Positions 46,591 to 56,082 are shown, numbered from the stretch's first letter. The stretch is 64,000 bases of DNA from Pseudomonas zanjanensis (GCF_014268745.2 NZ_JABWRB020000002.1:124001-188000), one strand, 5' to 3'. Notes: generated by a model not told the origin, from the sequence alone. Numbers and translations: made by a program.

Positions 46591-49500
46591 TCAGTCGAGC
46601 ATGAACAACGCATCATTGCTGAACTGCGCTTCGAACCGATTGGCCGGCATCGGCCGGCCGAACAGGTAACCCTGGACTTCGTCGCAGCCGTGTTCGCGCA
46701 GGAAGTCCAATTGCTCGTGGGTCTCGACGCCCTCGGCGATCACCGCCAGGTTGAGGCTGTGGGCCATGGCGATGATCGCCCGGGCGATCTGCGCATCCTG
46801 CTCGCCGGAGGGTAGGCCGTCGACGAAGGTGCGGTCGATCTTCAGCACGTCGATGGGGAATTGCTTGAGGTAGTTGAGCGACGAATAACCGGTGCCGAAA
46901 TCATCGACGGCAATGCTCAGGCCCAGGTTCTTCAACCCGGCGAGGATCTGCATCGCCTCGCTGACTTCGCGCATCAGGATACTTTCCGTCAGTTCCAGCT
47001 CCAGGCAGGCCGGCGGCAGGCCAGTGCTGTGCAGGATATTGGCGATGCGCGTGCCCAACTGGCCGTCGGAGAACTGCCGGGCGGAAATGTTGACCGAGAC
47101 TTTCGGCACCCGGACCTTGGCCTGGTGCCAGGTCCTGAGCTGCCGGCAGGCTTCGGTGATGACCCAGTCGCCGACGTCTACCACTAAACCGAGTTCTTCG
47201 AGCACCGGGATGAAATCCCCCGGCGGCACCAACCCGCGTCGCGGATGGCGCCAGCGCAGTAGGGCTTCGGCGCCAGTCAAACGTTTGCCATCGCCGCTGA
47301 ACTGCGGCTGGTAATACAGCACGAACTCGTTCTGCTCCAGGGCATGACGCAGGTCACTTTCCAGTTCCAGGCGCTCCAGGGCGCTGGCGTTCATGTCGGC
47401 CTGGTAGAACTGGAAGTTGTTCTTGCCGCGTTCCTTGGCGTGATACATGGCCGTGTCGGCGTTCTTCATCAACTGGCTCAGCTCGTTGCCGTCCTGGGGA
47501 CTCAGGGCGATGCCGATACTGGCGGTGACGAAGAACTCACGGCCTTCAAGCACGAAGGGGCGGACCAGACTGGCGAGGATCTGCTCGGCCACGTTGATGG
47601 CCCGGTTCAGCGCCATTTCACGGCTGGCGCGTGGTTGCAGCAGCAGGGTGAACTCGTCGCCGCCCATGCGCGCCACGGTGTCGTCGTCGGCGACACAGCC
47701 GAGCAGGCGCGTGGCCATTTCCTTGAGCATCCGGTCGCCGGCGGCATGGCCGAGGGAGTCGTTGATCGGCTTGAACCGGTCCAGGTCGAGGAACATCAGC
47801 ACGACCCAGGTCTTCTGCCGTTCGGCCGATTGCAGCGCGGTGTGCAGGCGATCCTGGAACAGCGTGCGGTTGGGCAGGTGGGTCAGGGCATCGTAATAGG
47901 CCAGGCGATGAATGCGCTGCTCGCTGGCCTTGCGTTCGCTGATGTCGCTGAAGAAACACACATAGCTGGCCAGGTCGCCTTCGTCATCCAGCACCGCGGT
48001 GATGCCGACCCAGGCAGGGTAGTGTTCGCCATTGCGGCGCTTGAGCCAGACTTCGCCTTCCCAGGTGCTGTGCTGTTGCAGTTGCTTGAGCACGTAGCGC
48101 AGGTGGGCTTCCTGCTGGTCGTCCACGGTCAGCATGTTGGGCAATTGGTCCAGCACTTGCGACACGGCATAACCGCTGACGCGACTGAAGGCTTCGTTGG
48201 CCTGGACAATGTAGCCAGCCGGGTCGGTGATCAGGATCGCCGAGGTCGAATGCTCGAAGACCGTGGCGGCCATGCGCAGGTCTTTTTCGGCGCGACGTTG
48301 CTGGCTGATGTCACGGCCCACACCCAGTACGCCTTCGAACGCGCCATGTTCATCCCACACCAGCACCAACCGCAGCTCGATGGGGATCTTGCGCCCGTCG
48401 GCACGCAGGCAGTCGAACAGGAACAACTGGGTCTGCATCTGGTTGCGCAGCTCGGCCAGTTGCGCGGGCTTGTCGAGGGCCTTGCTGACCCGGTCCATCA
48501 GGCTGTAGATGCCGGTCAGTTGTTGCGGGTTGGCGATGATCGATTGCCAGCCGTTCTGGAAAATCCAATCGGCGGTGTAGCCCAGCACCGCTTGCACCGA
48601 CGGGCTGACATAGTTGAGCGAAAGCTTGTTGTCGGTGGAGAAAATCACGTCGCTGATGCTTTCGGCGAGCATCCGGTAGCGTTGCTCGCTGTCGCGCAGC
48701 GATTCGCTGGCCTCGATCTGCTCGGTGACGTCCTTGGCCACGCCGATGATTCGCGTCACCTGGTTATGCCGGTCGCGGGCCAGGGCCTGTTCGCGGATGT
48801 CGAAACAGCGCCACTTGCCATTGCGATGACGAAAGCGCAACTGGCATTGCAGCAACTGCGTGTAACCGCCCCGCCGTTGTTCCTGGCGCAGGTTGTGGTA
48901 GTGATCGGCGTCGTCGCTGTGCAGCAGGATTTCCCAGAAGTACTCGCCCATCTGGTGCAGTTCGGTGCGGTCGTATCCCAGGGTCTGGCCCAGGTGATGG
49001 TTGCTGAAGATCATCCGCTGGCTGATGACGTCCTGCACATAGAGATGGTCCGGCACGGTGCGCACCACGTCGGACCAGAACCCCTCGCGTTCGAGCAGCG
49101 AGAGCTCGATCAGCTTGCGGCTGGTGATGTCGCTGATGCTCAGGATGACCGCGTTGTAGTCGTGCTGTTTTTCCGGCAGGCGCAGCACCAGCCACAGGTG
49201 CTGGTCGCGACCGTGGGCGTCCTGGAGCTTGATCTCCAGTTCCAGTTGCTTGTGTTGATCGAGCAGCGCTTCGAGCAGCTTCGAGCCGACGGGGTTGTTG
49301 TCCTGCGCACCCTTGCCGACCAGCAACTGCCAAGCCTGGTCGCAGGAATCGACGTTGAGCAATTTCAACGCCATCTGGTTGACTTCGGTGACGTGAACTT
49401 CCTGGCGCAGCTGTTCGAGTTGGTGAGTGGTTTGTAGCCAGGCGCGCAATTGCTCGCCCGTGTGCAGGCCGGCTCGCTCGAAAAAGGCCTTGAGCCCCGA

Positions 49501-50439
49501 CAGGTCAAGTACGCACAGGGCTACGCCGGTGCCTTCGAAAATATCCTGGTAACGTCGCCGCCCCTCGTGCAACTGCCGCTGGCGCCGACGCATGTTCAAC
49601 AGCGCGATCACCGGCAACAACGAAAACGCCAGGCCCAGCAGGCATTTGCCGATGAAGGCCGGCAACAGTTGTTCGATCACCTGGCGGCGGTCGAACAGCC
49701 CCCGCAGTTGCCAGTCGCTGCTGCTCAGGGGCACGGTCAGTACGGTGCTTTTCAGGTCATCCGGCGACAGATGGGTCGGGCTGCTCGAAGGCAGGCTCTC
49801 GTCGCGGCTGATAATTTGCTGGTTGAGACGGTTCTCCACCAGCCATAGGGGGCGCAGCCCCACATCGGCTTGCTTGGTCAGGGTGGCGAAAAAGTTCGGG
49901 GTCAAGCGCAGGGCCCAATAGCCACGGCCGCTACCGCTGGCCTGGTGCAACAATAGATGCACCACGGAGCCGTCTTCGGCATTGCTGAAATAATGGGCCT
50001 GGGCCCGGCTGCGTCGCACCAGTTCGCTCAGGTAGTCGGCATCGTGGCTGTTGGCATCACTGTCACTGAGCACCCGGCCGGAAGGGCTCAGCAATGCCAA
50101 GCTGCGCAGCTCGGGGAGCGACTGCTGGAGTTTGTGAACCAGGGCCTGCTGCTCGTCGATACTTTGCGGTTGTTCGACGATCGGTAGCAGATTGAGGGCG
50201 ATTTGCGCGTTCAAGGCCATGTTCAGGCTGACCTGCGCGGCGAGATCGGCGGTGTAGTCGATGGTGTACTGGCGCTGTTGCTGCTGGGTTTCGCGCAGTT
50301 GGTCGAGCAGTTGCCAGAACAGCAAGCCGAGCAACAGCAGCACCAGCGTGGCCAGCGCACCCTTCAATGTCCCGCGCAGGGGCGAGCCGGGCACGACAGC
50401 GGGTGCGCGAGGGGACAGGGGCGGAGTGACGTTGGACAA
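46591..50439 (-). CDS. morA: MorA: membrane-bound PAS-GGDEF-EAL c-di-GMP enzyme
   Basis: 1282 residues. One membrane segment near 30-46 and another near 268-286 flank a periplasmic sensory region. Several PAS domains follow, with PAC-type ends (GVLGVGRDISQQRRAE, RIIGVAKDVTEQIEAS, VCFFSDISERKASE). The GGDEF motif is intact at about 926-930 (RMGGDEFTLLL) and the EAL motif at 1058-1060 (GAEALLRWRHP), with DDFGTGYSSLNYLKQ later, so both synthesis and breakdown of c-di-GMP are possible. MorA controls motility and biofilm in P. aeruginosa and P. putida. The name rests on architecture and the glyA neighbour. Confidence 0.93.
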   Translation of the reverse strand: MSNVTPPLSPRAPAVVPGSPLRGTLKGALATLVLLLLGLLFWQLLDQLRETQQQQRQYTIDYTADLAAQVSLNMALNAQIALNLLPIVEQPQSIDEQQALVHKLQQSLPELRSLALLSPSGRVLSDSDANSHDADYLSELVRRSRAQAHYFSNAEDGSVVHLLLHQASGSGRGYWALRLTPNFFATLTKQADVGLRPLWLVENRLNQQIISRDESLPSSSPTHLSPDDLKSTVLTVPLSSSDWQLRGLFDRRQVIEQLLPAFIGKCLLGLAFSLLPVIALLNMRRRQRQLHEGRRRYQDIFEGTGVALCVLDLSGLKAFFERAGLHTGEQLRAWLQTTHQLEQLRQEVHVTEVNQMALKLLNVDSCDQAWQLLVGKGAQDNNPVGSKLLEALLDQHKQLELEIKLQDAHGRDQHLWLVLRLPEKQHDYNAVILSISDITSRKLIELSLLEREGFWSDVVRTVPDHLYVQDVISQRMIFSNHHLGQTLGYDRTELHQMGEYFWEILLHSDDADHYHNLRQEQRRGGYTQLLQCQLRFRHRNGKWRCFDIREQALARDRHNQVTRIIGVAKDVTEQIEASESLRDSEQRYRMLAESISDVIFSTDNKLSLNYVSPSVQAVLGYTADWIFQNGWQSIIANPQQLTGIYSLMDRVSKALDKPAQLAELRNQMQTQLFLFDCLRADGRKIPIELRLVLVWDEHGAFEGVLGVGRDISQQRRAEKDLRMAATVFEHSTSAILITDPAGYIVQANEAFSRVSGYAVSQVLDQLPNMLTVDDQQEAHLRYVLKQLQQHSTWEGEVWLKRRNGEHYPAWVGITAVLDDEGDLASYVCFFSDISERKASEQRIHRLAYYDALTHLPNRTLFQDRLHTALQSAERQKTWVVLMFLDLDRFKPINDSLGHAAGDRMLKEMATRLLGCVADDDTVARMGGDEFTLLLQPRASREMALNRAINVAEQILASLVRPFVLEGREFFVTASIGIALSPQDGNELSQLMKNADTAMYHAKERGKNNFQFYQADMNASALERLELESDLRHALEQNEFVLYYQPQFSGDGKRLTGAEALLRWRHPRRGLVPPGDFIPVLEELGLVVDVGDWVITEACRQLRTWHQAKVRVPKVSVNISARQFSDGQLGTRIANILHSTGLPPACLELELTESILMREVSEAMQILAGLKNLGLSIAVDDFGTGYSSLNYLKQFPIDVLKIDRTFVDGLPSGEQDAQIARAIIAMAHSLNLAVIAEGVETHEQLDFLREHGCDEVQGYLFGRPMPANRFEAQFSNDALFMLD

Positions 50440-50710
50440 GCTGTAATCCTGCGTTTTGCTGGACTGGCGCGACGTGCACTATAAGCCGGACGCCCGAAGG
50501 GCGGCTAGCATGCCTTGACTTGTGGCAAAGTGCCAGCCCTGGGCGGCTGGACCTTGACCGACGGTTGAGGTAGCTTTGCCGGTCAAACAAGAGCGGTCCA
50601 GCTCCAGATTCCCAGGCTCTATTCGCCCGCAGGCATTGATGATCGTCAAGAGCCCGCGCCGCGCATGGCCTGGCTCGTTCTTTTCACCTGTCACTGACGC
50701 TAGGTTCACC

Positions 50711-52375
50711 ATGGCTCAATACGTCTTCACCATGCATCGGCTGAGCAAAGTTGTTCCGCCGAAGCGGGAAATCCTGAAAAACATTTCTCTGTCCTTCTTC
50801 CCTGGCGCCAAGATCGGCGTGCTGGGCCTCAACGGTTCGGGTAAGTCCACGCTGTTGAAAATCATGGCCGGCGTCGATAACGAATTCGACGGCGAAGCCC
50901 GTCCGATGCCGGACCTTAACATCGGCTACTTGCCGCAAGAGCCACAGCTGGACCCAACCAAGACCGTGCGTGAAGTGGTCGAGGAAGCGGTCAGCGTGAT
51001 CAAGGACGCCCAAGCGCGTCTCGACGAGGTCTACGCCGCCTACGCCGACCCGGATGCCGATTTCGACAAGCTGGCCGCCGAACAGGCCAAGCTCGAAGCG
51101 ATCCTGCAGGCCAGCGACGGCCACAACCTCGATCGCCAGCTGGAAGTCGCCGCCGATGCGCTGCGCCTGCCGGCGTGGGACGCGAAGGTCGAACACCTCT
51201 CCGGTGGTGAGAAGCGCCGCGTGGCCTTGTGCCGCCTGCTGCTGTCGGCACCGGACATGCTGCTGCTCGACGAACCGACCAACCACCTGGACGCCGATTC
51301 CGTCGCCTGGCTCGAACACTTCCTGCACGATTTCCCAGGCACCGTGGTGGCGATCACGCACGACCGTTACTTCCTGGACAACGTCGCCGGCTGGATCCTC
51401 GAACTCGACCGCGGCGCGGGCATTCCGTACGAGGGCAACTACTCGGGTTGGCTGGAAGCCAAGTCCGATCGTCTGGCCCAGGAATCCAAGCAGCAGTCGG
51501 CCCACGAAAAAGCCATGAAGGAAGAACTGGAGTGGGTGCGCAAAGGCGCCAAGGCCCGCCAGTCCAAATCCAAGGCACGTCTGCAACGCTTCGAGGAAAT
51601 GCAGTCCCAGGAATTCCAGAAGCGCAGCGAAACCAACGAGATCTACATCCCGGCCGGTCCGCGCCTGGGTGACAAGGTCATCGAGTTCAAGAACGTCAGC
51701 AAGGGCTACGGCGACCGCGTGCTGATCGACAACCTGTCGTTCTCCATGCCCAAAGGCGCCATCGTCGGTGTGATCGGTGGTAACGGCGCGGGTAAATCCA
51801 CGCTGTTCCGCATGTTGATGGGCAAGGAAACCCCGGATTCGGGCAGCATCGAGATCGGCGAAACCGTGCAACTGGCCTGCGTTGACCAGAGCCGCGAAGA
51901 CCTGGACGGCAGCAAGACCGTGTTCCAGCAGATCTCCGACGGTTCCGACCAGATCCGCATCGGCAATTATGAAATCCCGTCGCGCACTTACGTGGGCCGC
52001 TTCAACTTCAAGGGCGGCGACCAGCAAAAGTTCGTCAAGGACCTGTCCGGTGGTGAGCGCGGTCGCTTGCACCTGGCGTTGACCCTGAAGGAGGGCGGCA
52101 ACGTCCTGCTGCTCGACGAACCGTCCAACGACCTCGACGTCGAAACCCTGCGTTCCTTGGAAGAAGCCTTGCTGGACTTCCCGGGCGCCGCCATTGTGAT
52201 CTCTCACGATCGGTGGTTCCTCGACCGCGTGGCGACCCACATCCTGGCGTACGAAGACGACTCCCAGGCGGTGTTCTTCGAGGGCAACTACACCGAGTAC
52301 GAAGCCGATCGCAAGAAACGCCTCGGCGAAGCGGCCGCCCAGCCCCATCGCGTACGGCACAAGAAACTGGCCTGA
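50711..52375 (+). CDS. ettA: Energy-dependent translational throttle protein EttA (ABC-F)
   Basis: 554 residues with two ABC domains: Walker A GLNGSGKSTLLK and GGNGAGKSTLFR, signatures LSGGEKRRVALC and LSGGERGRLHLA, Walker B LLLDEPTNHLDA and LLLDEPSNDLDV. The linker helix (EELEWVRKGAKARQSKSKAR) is that of EttA. It binds the ribosomal E site and gates the first translocation according to ATP level. ATG 50711 (MAQYVFTMHRLSKVVPP) is the family start. Confidence 0.96.
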   Translation: MAQYVFTMHRLSKVVPPKREILKNISLSFFPGAKIGVLGLNGSGKSTLLKIMAGVDNEFDGEARPMPDLNIGYLPQEPQLDPTKTVREVVEEAVSVIKDAQARLDEVYAAYADPDADFDKLAAEQAKLEAILQASDGHNLDRQLEVAADALRLPAWDAKVEHLSGGEKRRVALCRLLLSAPDMLLLDEPTNHLDADSVAWLEHFLHDFPGTVVAITHDRYFLDNVAGWILELDRGAGIPYEGNYSGWLEAKSDRLAQESKQQSAHEKAMKEELEWVRKGAKARQSKSKARLQRFEEMQSQEFQKRSETNEIYIPAGPRLGDKVIEFKNVSKGYGDRVLIDNLSFSMPKGAIVGVIGGNGAGKSTLFRMLMGKETPDSGSIEIGETVQLACVDQSREDLDGSKTVFQQISDGSDQIRIGNYEIPSRTYVGRFNFKGGDQQKFVKDLSGGERGRLHLALTLKEGGNVLLLDEPSNDLDVETLRSLEEALLDFPGAAIVISHDRWFLDRVATHILAYEDDSQAVFFEGNYTEYEADRKKRLGEAAAQPHRVRHKKLA

Positions 52376-52388
52376 TTCGGTCGGTTGT

Positions 52389-52424
52389 ATAAAAAACGGA
52401 GCCTTTTAAGGCTCCGTTTTTTAT
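52389..52424. terminator. Bidirectional intrinsic terminator between ettA and lanM
   Basis: CGGAGCCTT and AAGGCTCCG form the stem (52397-52416) with an A-run before and a T-run after. It serves ettA on the plus strand and lanM on the minus strand. Confidence 0.93.
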
Positions 52425-52440
52425 GGGCGCAATACTGCCT

Positions 52441-55400
52441 TCACCACAGATCAGAAGTGTGGGAGCCCACTTGAGCGGGCATTGCGAAATCGAGCGAGAG
52501 TATGTTGGGAATCGTCGGATCGATTTCATACAGCAGGGCATAACCGGCGCCCGTAATGCCCGTCAGCAGGCTGACGTCGGGAACCCGATCGCTGTCGAGG
52601 ACGGGGCCTTCGAAAAACTGCCGGGCGACTTCGCCAAGGGCCTGTTTGACCCTGCTGATGCCTTCGGGATTGTCCGAATGCCGATACAAGTCATACAGGC
52701 AGATCAGGTTGCCAAAATCGCCATGGCACAAGTTATAACCGTCACCCAAGCCGTGCTGCCACAGGTTGTTCTCGCAGCGCTGTATGTCGTCGAGCACCGT
52801 CTGCCGGGTTGTTTCATCCAAGGCAGCTCCCATCGACTTCATGAGTTGTCGCCTGGCGATGAGAATGCCGCCGTCTCCGTGGCACCACTTCGAGGCATGG
52901 TCCAGGGGGCCCAGCTCTCTCAGGTCGAGCCAGAAACCTTCCCGGCTCAAGCGGTTTTCACCCTCCAGGATCTGGATGGCCAAGGGCACCAACATTTCAT
53001 CGCCAGTCACGTCATAGGCTTTGCACAACGCATGGATGACGCCCGAGAGACCATGGGACAGGCCGGTCAGAATGACGGAGCGATCATCGCGTCGCAGAAG
53101 CTGGCCGTCTTCAATCAGGACTTGATCCTTTATGTAGTCGACCATGCGCCGAATGGCCGGCAGCACATCCGCGTGCGCCGATAATGCGTGGATGTTGGCC
53201 AGTAGCGTTACCGTGCCACAACAACCGCCCAAGAAGTCGAAGTCGTAGTGTTCAGGCGGTACTTCAATCAATTGGGTCAGCAGGCTGGCAATTTTCTCGT
53301 CGTGTTTCGGGTCGCCGGTGATTTGACGACGATTGATGAGCAGATAGATGTAAGAACCCAGGCCATGGTAAGCACTGACGGTCAGGTCGGCTTTGAAGAA
53401 ACCAAAATGTTGTTCCAATGAGTCCAGTACCTGGTCCAGGAGTGACAGCAAGTGCGGTTTGCCGCTGACCTTGAACAGGCTCAGGTAAAACAACCCAATC
53501 CCGGCAATACCGGAGTAAAGCCCGTGATCCATTGGGGAGGGGTATTTCCTGTGAGTCGTGGGGTGCTTATGGAAAGCCAACCAACAGACGTCCGTTGCCG
53601 TTCCCTTGAGTGCAAGCGCTTCGAGGCGGGAGCTGATGCTCAGAATGCCATCGAGTCGATTCTCTGGGGCCGCTTTTTCAGGCGTGGCACGGGGTGATGG
53701 CTGCCCATTGGGTCCTGGATACAAGCACATTTCGAGCAGCGTGAGTTGTAAGGCCCTGTCGGCTTTGGACAGGTTGGCTATTTTTTGTAGGCAACTTTTT
53801 ATGGGGGGCTGGAGCTGCGTCATTTCGATTGTTTCACCTTGTGCGCTCGTCAGCTGGTTGGAGCTGAGCGACAGGGTGAAGCATGGGATGGCGGCTCTTT
53901 GCAGGTCGGCTATTTCATGACGCGGGATAGCCTTTTCCCGGTAGGGTTCCTTCAAGTCCTTCCACAGGGTTGCAAGCAGAAGTTCCCGGTCCAGCATGTT
54001 CTTCATGAAGCGTGGGTGGCGGCTCAATCCGATAAAGTCGGCATAACGCTGTGAATTTTTAAGCAATACGCGGGTTGATAGTTCGCCGGCGGCTTGTTCC
54101 AGTAGTTGCATCATCGCCTGCCGATGGGTCATCAACTCCTCGTAGGCGTATTCAAAGCCATGGAGCAGCTCCGCTTTATATGCCTCAGGTCCCTTGTGTA
54201 CGCCGTGGAGAAGCGGCAGATGTTTTTGCTCTGGGAAGTGTTCGAATTCGGTTTTGCGTAAATGGTAGAAGCCTTCTTCGAAAACCAAGGCGTGGCGGGT
54301 GGAGATGAATAGCTCCTGGCGAGTCAGTCCGCTCTGGTCGTTATTGGAACCTTGTGAGAAGGGTACAAAGCCGCTGGAACACACCGACTGTTGGACCAAC
54401 TTGAAGGTATTGGACAGTGCACAATCGGCAGGCAGTTCGAGTAACAGGTCGCTGGTGGACGCGGTGAACAAGCATTCGAGATCAATCATGACCGGGCTGC
54501 TGCCACACGCGATGATATTTTCGTAATGAAAGTCAATGCCGTTGAGTGCGTGGATGACGGCGATTTGTGCGCCCATCTTTCTGTAGAACAGCGCCACGTC
54601 CGCTGCGCTGGCACAAGGCGTATTGTCGATCTTTTCTACCCAGCTATGCCGCCCGCGGCTGAGGATTCTTGGCGCGTGGATGGCAAAACAATCAGCGCCT
54701 GTCCACTCACGTAGTTGTCCAAGCAGTTGATTGAAAAAAAGTGCTTCTCGGCTTGCTCGTGGCTTGTAGACCAACGAGGTTGTGCGGAACTTGACCTGGC
54801 AGACCGTTTCACCGCGACCGTGGGGATCGCCCAGGCCGAACTCAATGGCATCGATTGTCCGAGACGGAATCGAAAATGCGGTCTCCAGCGCCTCAATATC
54901 ATCGGCGAAGTCGAGAATGATCGCGTAAAGATAGTTGAGTGTGTCTTCCAGCAAATCAAACAGCAACGTCGCCAACACAGGATAGGCTTCGAAAAAATCA
55001 AGCAGAGGCAAGGTGCGCAGGTGCTCGCTGAAGCCATCCAGGTCAATGTCGTCGCCATCGGCAATCCGTGTATTCAGATAATGGACCAGACTTTGTTCTG
55101 ACGTGCGTCCGACTCGGGCCAGGACGTAGCGCTCGAGGCTTGCAAACAGGGCGGGTGCATCGATGTGCATGGCGGCTTTGCTGTAGCGCCCATCTGCCTT
55201 GAACATGTCGAGGAAATAAAGAAAAAAACGATAGCCAAACCAATAGAAATTGTCTTTGCCGCTCGAGGCCTGTGGGTCAATGGAAATGCTGTCGAGCCGA
55301 GTGATTTTTCCTTTCAAGGTCATCAAGACGGCTTCCCCGTCGCTAGGCAGGTGCCAGTCGTTGATAGGCTCCTTGGCATAGGCAGCCAGTTGCGCCCTGT

Positions 55401-55536
55401 CCAGCCCAAAGTGATTCAGCAAGGCTTGATCATCGTTATGCAGGCGGGTCAGGTTGTTTTCAAAAAGGGCGATGTCGCCGTCGGAAGAGAATCGATACTG
55501 GCCTCGCTGATTCATCTTCAAAGCGTTAACAAGCAT
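52441..55536 (-). CDS. lanM: Class II lanthipeptide synthetase (LanM)
   Basis: 1031-residue bifunctional enzyme that would phosphorylate and eliminate Ser/Thr in precursor peptides and then cyclise with Cys. The N-terminal DUF4135 dehydratase keeps its kinase-like residues: VYKPR (256-260), DFHYENIIACG (335-345) and MIDLECLF (350-357). The C-terminal LanC-like cyclase starts around MDHGLYSGIAGIGLFYLSL and keeps the zinc ligands C885 (KWCHGDGG), C937 and H938 (LCHGDFGN). No fused transporter or peptidase. GGAG seven bases upstream supports ATG 55536. It lies downstream of two precursor genes on the same strand and converges with ettA; base composition is more A/T-rich than the flanking core genes. 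Confidence 0.95.
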   Translation of the reverse strand: MLVNALKMNQRGQYRFSSDGDIALFENNLTRLHNDDQALLNHFGLDRAQLAAYAKEPINDWHLPSDGEAVLMTLKGKITRLDSISIDPQASSGKDNFYWFGYRFFLYFLDMFKADGRYSKAAMHIDAPALFASLERYVLARVGRTSEQSLVHYLNTRIADGDDIDLDGFSEHLRTLPLLDFFEAYPVLATLLFDLLEDTLNYLYAIILDFADDIEALETAFSIPSRTIDAIEFGLGDPHGRGETVCQVKFRTTSLVYKPRASREALFFNQLLGQLREWTGADCFAIHAPRILSRGRHSWVEKIDNTPCASAADVALFYRKMGAQIAVIHALNGIDFHYENIIACGSSPVMIDLECLFTASTSDLLLELPADCALSNTFKLVQQSVCSSGFVPFSQGSNNDQSGLTRQELFISTRHALVFEEGFYHLRKTEFEHFPEQKHLPLLHGVHKGPEAYKAELLHGFEYAYEELMTHRQAMMQLLEQAAGELSTRVLLKNSQRYADFIGLSRHPRFMKNMLDRELLLATLWKDLKEPYREKAIPRHEIADLQRAAIPCFTLSLSSNQLTSAQGETIEMTQLQPPIKSCLQKIANLSKADRALQLTLLEMCLYPGPNGQPSPRATPEKAAPENRLDGILSISSRLEALALKGTATDVCWLAFHKHPTTHRKYPSPMDHGLYSGIAGIGLFYLSLFKVSGKPHLLSLLDQVLDSLEQHFGFFKADLTVSAYHGLGSYIYLLINRRQITGDPKHDEKIASLLTQLIEVPPEHYDFDFLGGCCGTVTLLANIHALSAHADVLPAIRRMVDYIKDQVLIEDGQLLRRDDRSVILTGLSHGLSGVIHALCKAYDVTGDEMLVPLAIQILEGENRLSREGFWLDLRELGPLDHASKWCHGDGGILIARRQLMKSMGAALDETTRQTVLDDIQRCENNLWQHGLGDGYNLCHGDFGNLICLYDLYRHSDNPEGISRVKQALGEVARQFFEGPVLDSDRVPDVSLLTGITGAGYALLYEIDPTIPNILSLDFAMPAQVGSHTSDLW

Positions 55537-55555
55537 GCCGTTGCTCCAGACATGG

Positions 55556-55580
55556 ATAGAGCAGGCAATGCCTGCTCTAT
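55556..55580. promoter_or_regulatory. Hairpin with 11-bp stem between lanA1 and lanM (attenuator candidate)
   Basis: ATAGAGCAGGC and GCCTGCTCTAT are perfectly complementary around a three-base loop, 20 bp before the lanM start and 41 bp after the lanA1 stop. There is no T-run, so it would stabilise the precursor mRNA 3' end or only partly stop transcription, giving more precursor than enzyme. Confidence 0.65.
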
Positions 55581-55620
55581 GTTTATAGGTGTTGCCTGTT
55601 CTTACGATCGGTTGACAGGC

Positions 55621-55779
55621 TTAGCACCCGAGTGTCGAACATTCCAGATTGGTGCACGTTCCGAAGGTGTTGCACTCCAGCGTCGTCGACAGAATCGACG
55701 CCGTGTTGTTCGCAGGGGTTTGGTAAGCGTCGAATTCGCTATAGAAGTCGCCGGACATGTTCAGGATTTTTTCGCTCAT
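55621..55779 (-). CDS. lanA1: Lanthipeptide precursor LanA1
   Basis: 52 residues, too short for default gene finding. The leader begins MSEKILNMSGDFYSEFDAY and is shared with the two other copies. The core is rich in Thr and Cys: TTLECNTFGTC followed by TNLECSTLGC. Cys at 36, 42, 47 and 52 each have Thr or Ser exactly four residues before (T32, T38, T43, S48), ideal for four (methyl)lanthionine rings. No double-glycine cleavage motif is seen. It has its own 5' region with an imperfect hairpin (55829-55848) and a TATAAC -10-like box further upstream, and is followed by a hairpin and lanM. Confidence 0.9.
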   Translation of the reverse strand: MSEKILNMSGDFYSEFDAYQTPANNTASILSTTLECNTFGTCTNLECSTLGC

Positions 55780-55828
55780 GTTTTTTCCTCATGGTTATCA
55801 AAAACACATACAGCGACCACGGTCTATT

Positions 55829-55848
55829 GGGTGCGATTAAACGCATCC
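55829..55848 (-). promoter_or_regulatory. Leader hairpin of lanA1
   Basis: GGGTGCG and CGCATCC pair with one G-T wobble around ATTAAA, about 50 bp before the lanA1 start. It occupies a place like the leader hairpins of lanA2 and lanA3 though the sequence differs. Confidence 0.4.
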
Positions 55849-55901
55849 GAACTGTAGTGTGTAAATGAAGTTGTGTTATAGCTGGGATTAGGGAGTCGCA
55901 A

Positions 55902-55920
55902 AGACCTGTTGGGCAGGTCT
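55902..55920. terminator. Hairpin between lanA2 and lanA1
   Basis: Seven-bp perfect stem AGACCTG with CAGGTCT and a five-base loop, 19 bp after the lanA2 stop. Only three T follow on the minus strand, so at most a weak terminator; it may protect the lanA2 mRNA end. Confidence 0.5.
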
Positions 55921-55938
55921 ACTTCGATGGCAAAGGAT

Positions 55939-56082
55939 TTAGCAGAGAAGCGCAGTGCAGTTTACAGTGCCGCACTCTACAATGGTCACTGCCGCTGATT
56001 CGGTGCCGAGGTCGGTTACCTGTTTGTAAGACTTAAAGTCGGCGTCGAAGTCGCCCGACATGGCCAGTATTTTTTCGCTCAT
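55939..56082 (-). CDS. lanA2: Lanthipeptide precursor LanA2
   Basis: 47 residues. Leader MSEKILAMSGDFDADFKSY is nearly the same as in LanA1 and LanA3. The core is TIVECGTVNCTALLC with Cys at 37, 42 and 47. T33 and T43 lie four residues before C37 and C47, and T39 three before C42, so three rings are likely. The first three cysteines fall in the same register as LanA1, which has one extra ring. GGAG (in TCTCCTTTG read on the other strand) supports ATG 56082. The gene has a clear promoter and leader hairpin upstream and starts the lanA2-lanA1-lanM set. Confidence 0.9.
   Translation of the reverse strand: MSEKILAMSGDFDADFKSYKQVTDLGTESAAVTIVECGTVNCTALLC

Noticed and set aside
47344..49437. A 697-codon open frame antisense to morA
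   Set aside because: Antisense to a protein with intact PAS, GGDEF and EAL domains; low-complexity composition, no start signal.
50684..52360. A 558-codon open frame antisense to ettA
   Set aside because: Antisense to a protein with paired Walker and signature motifs.
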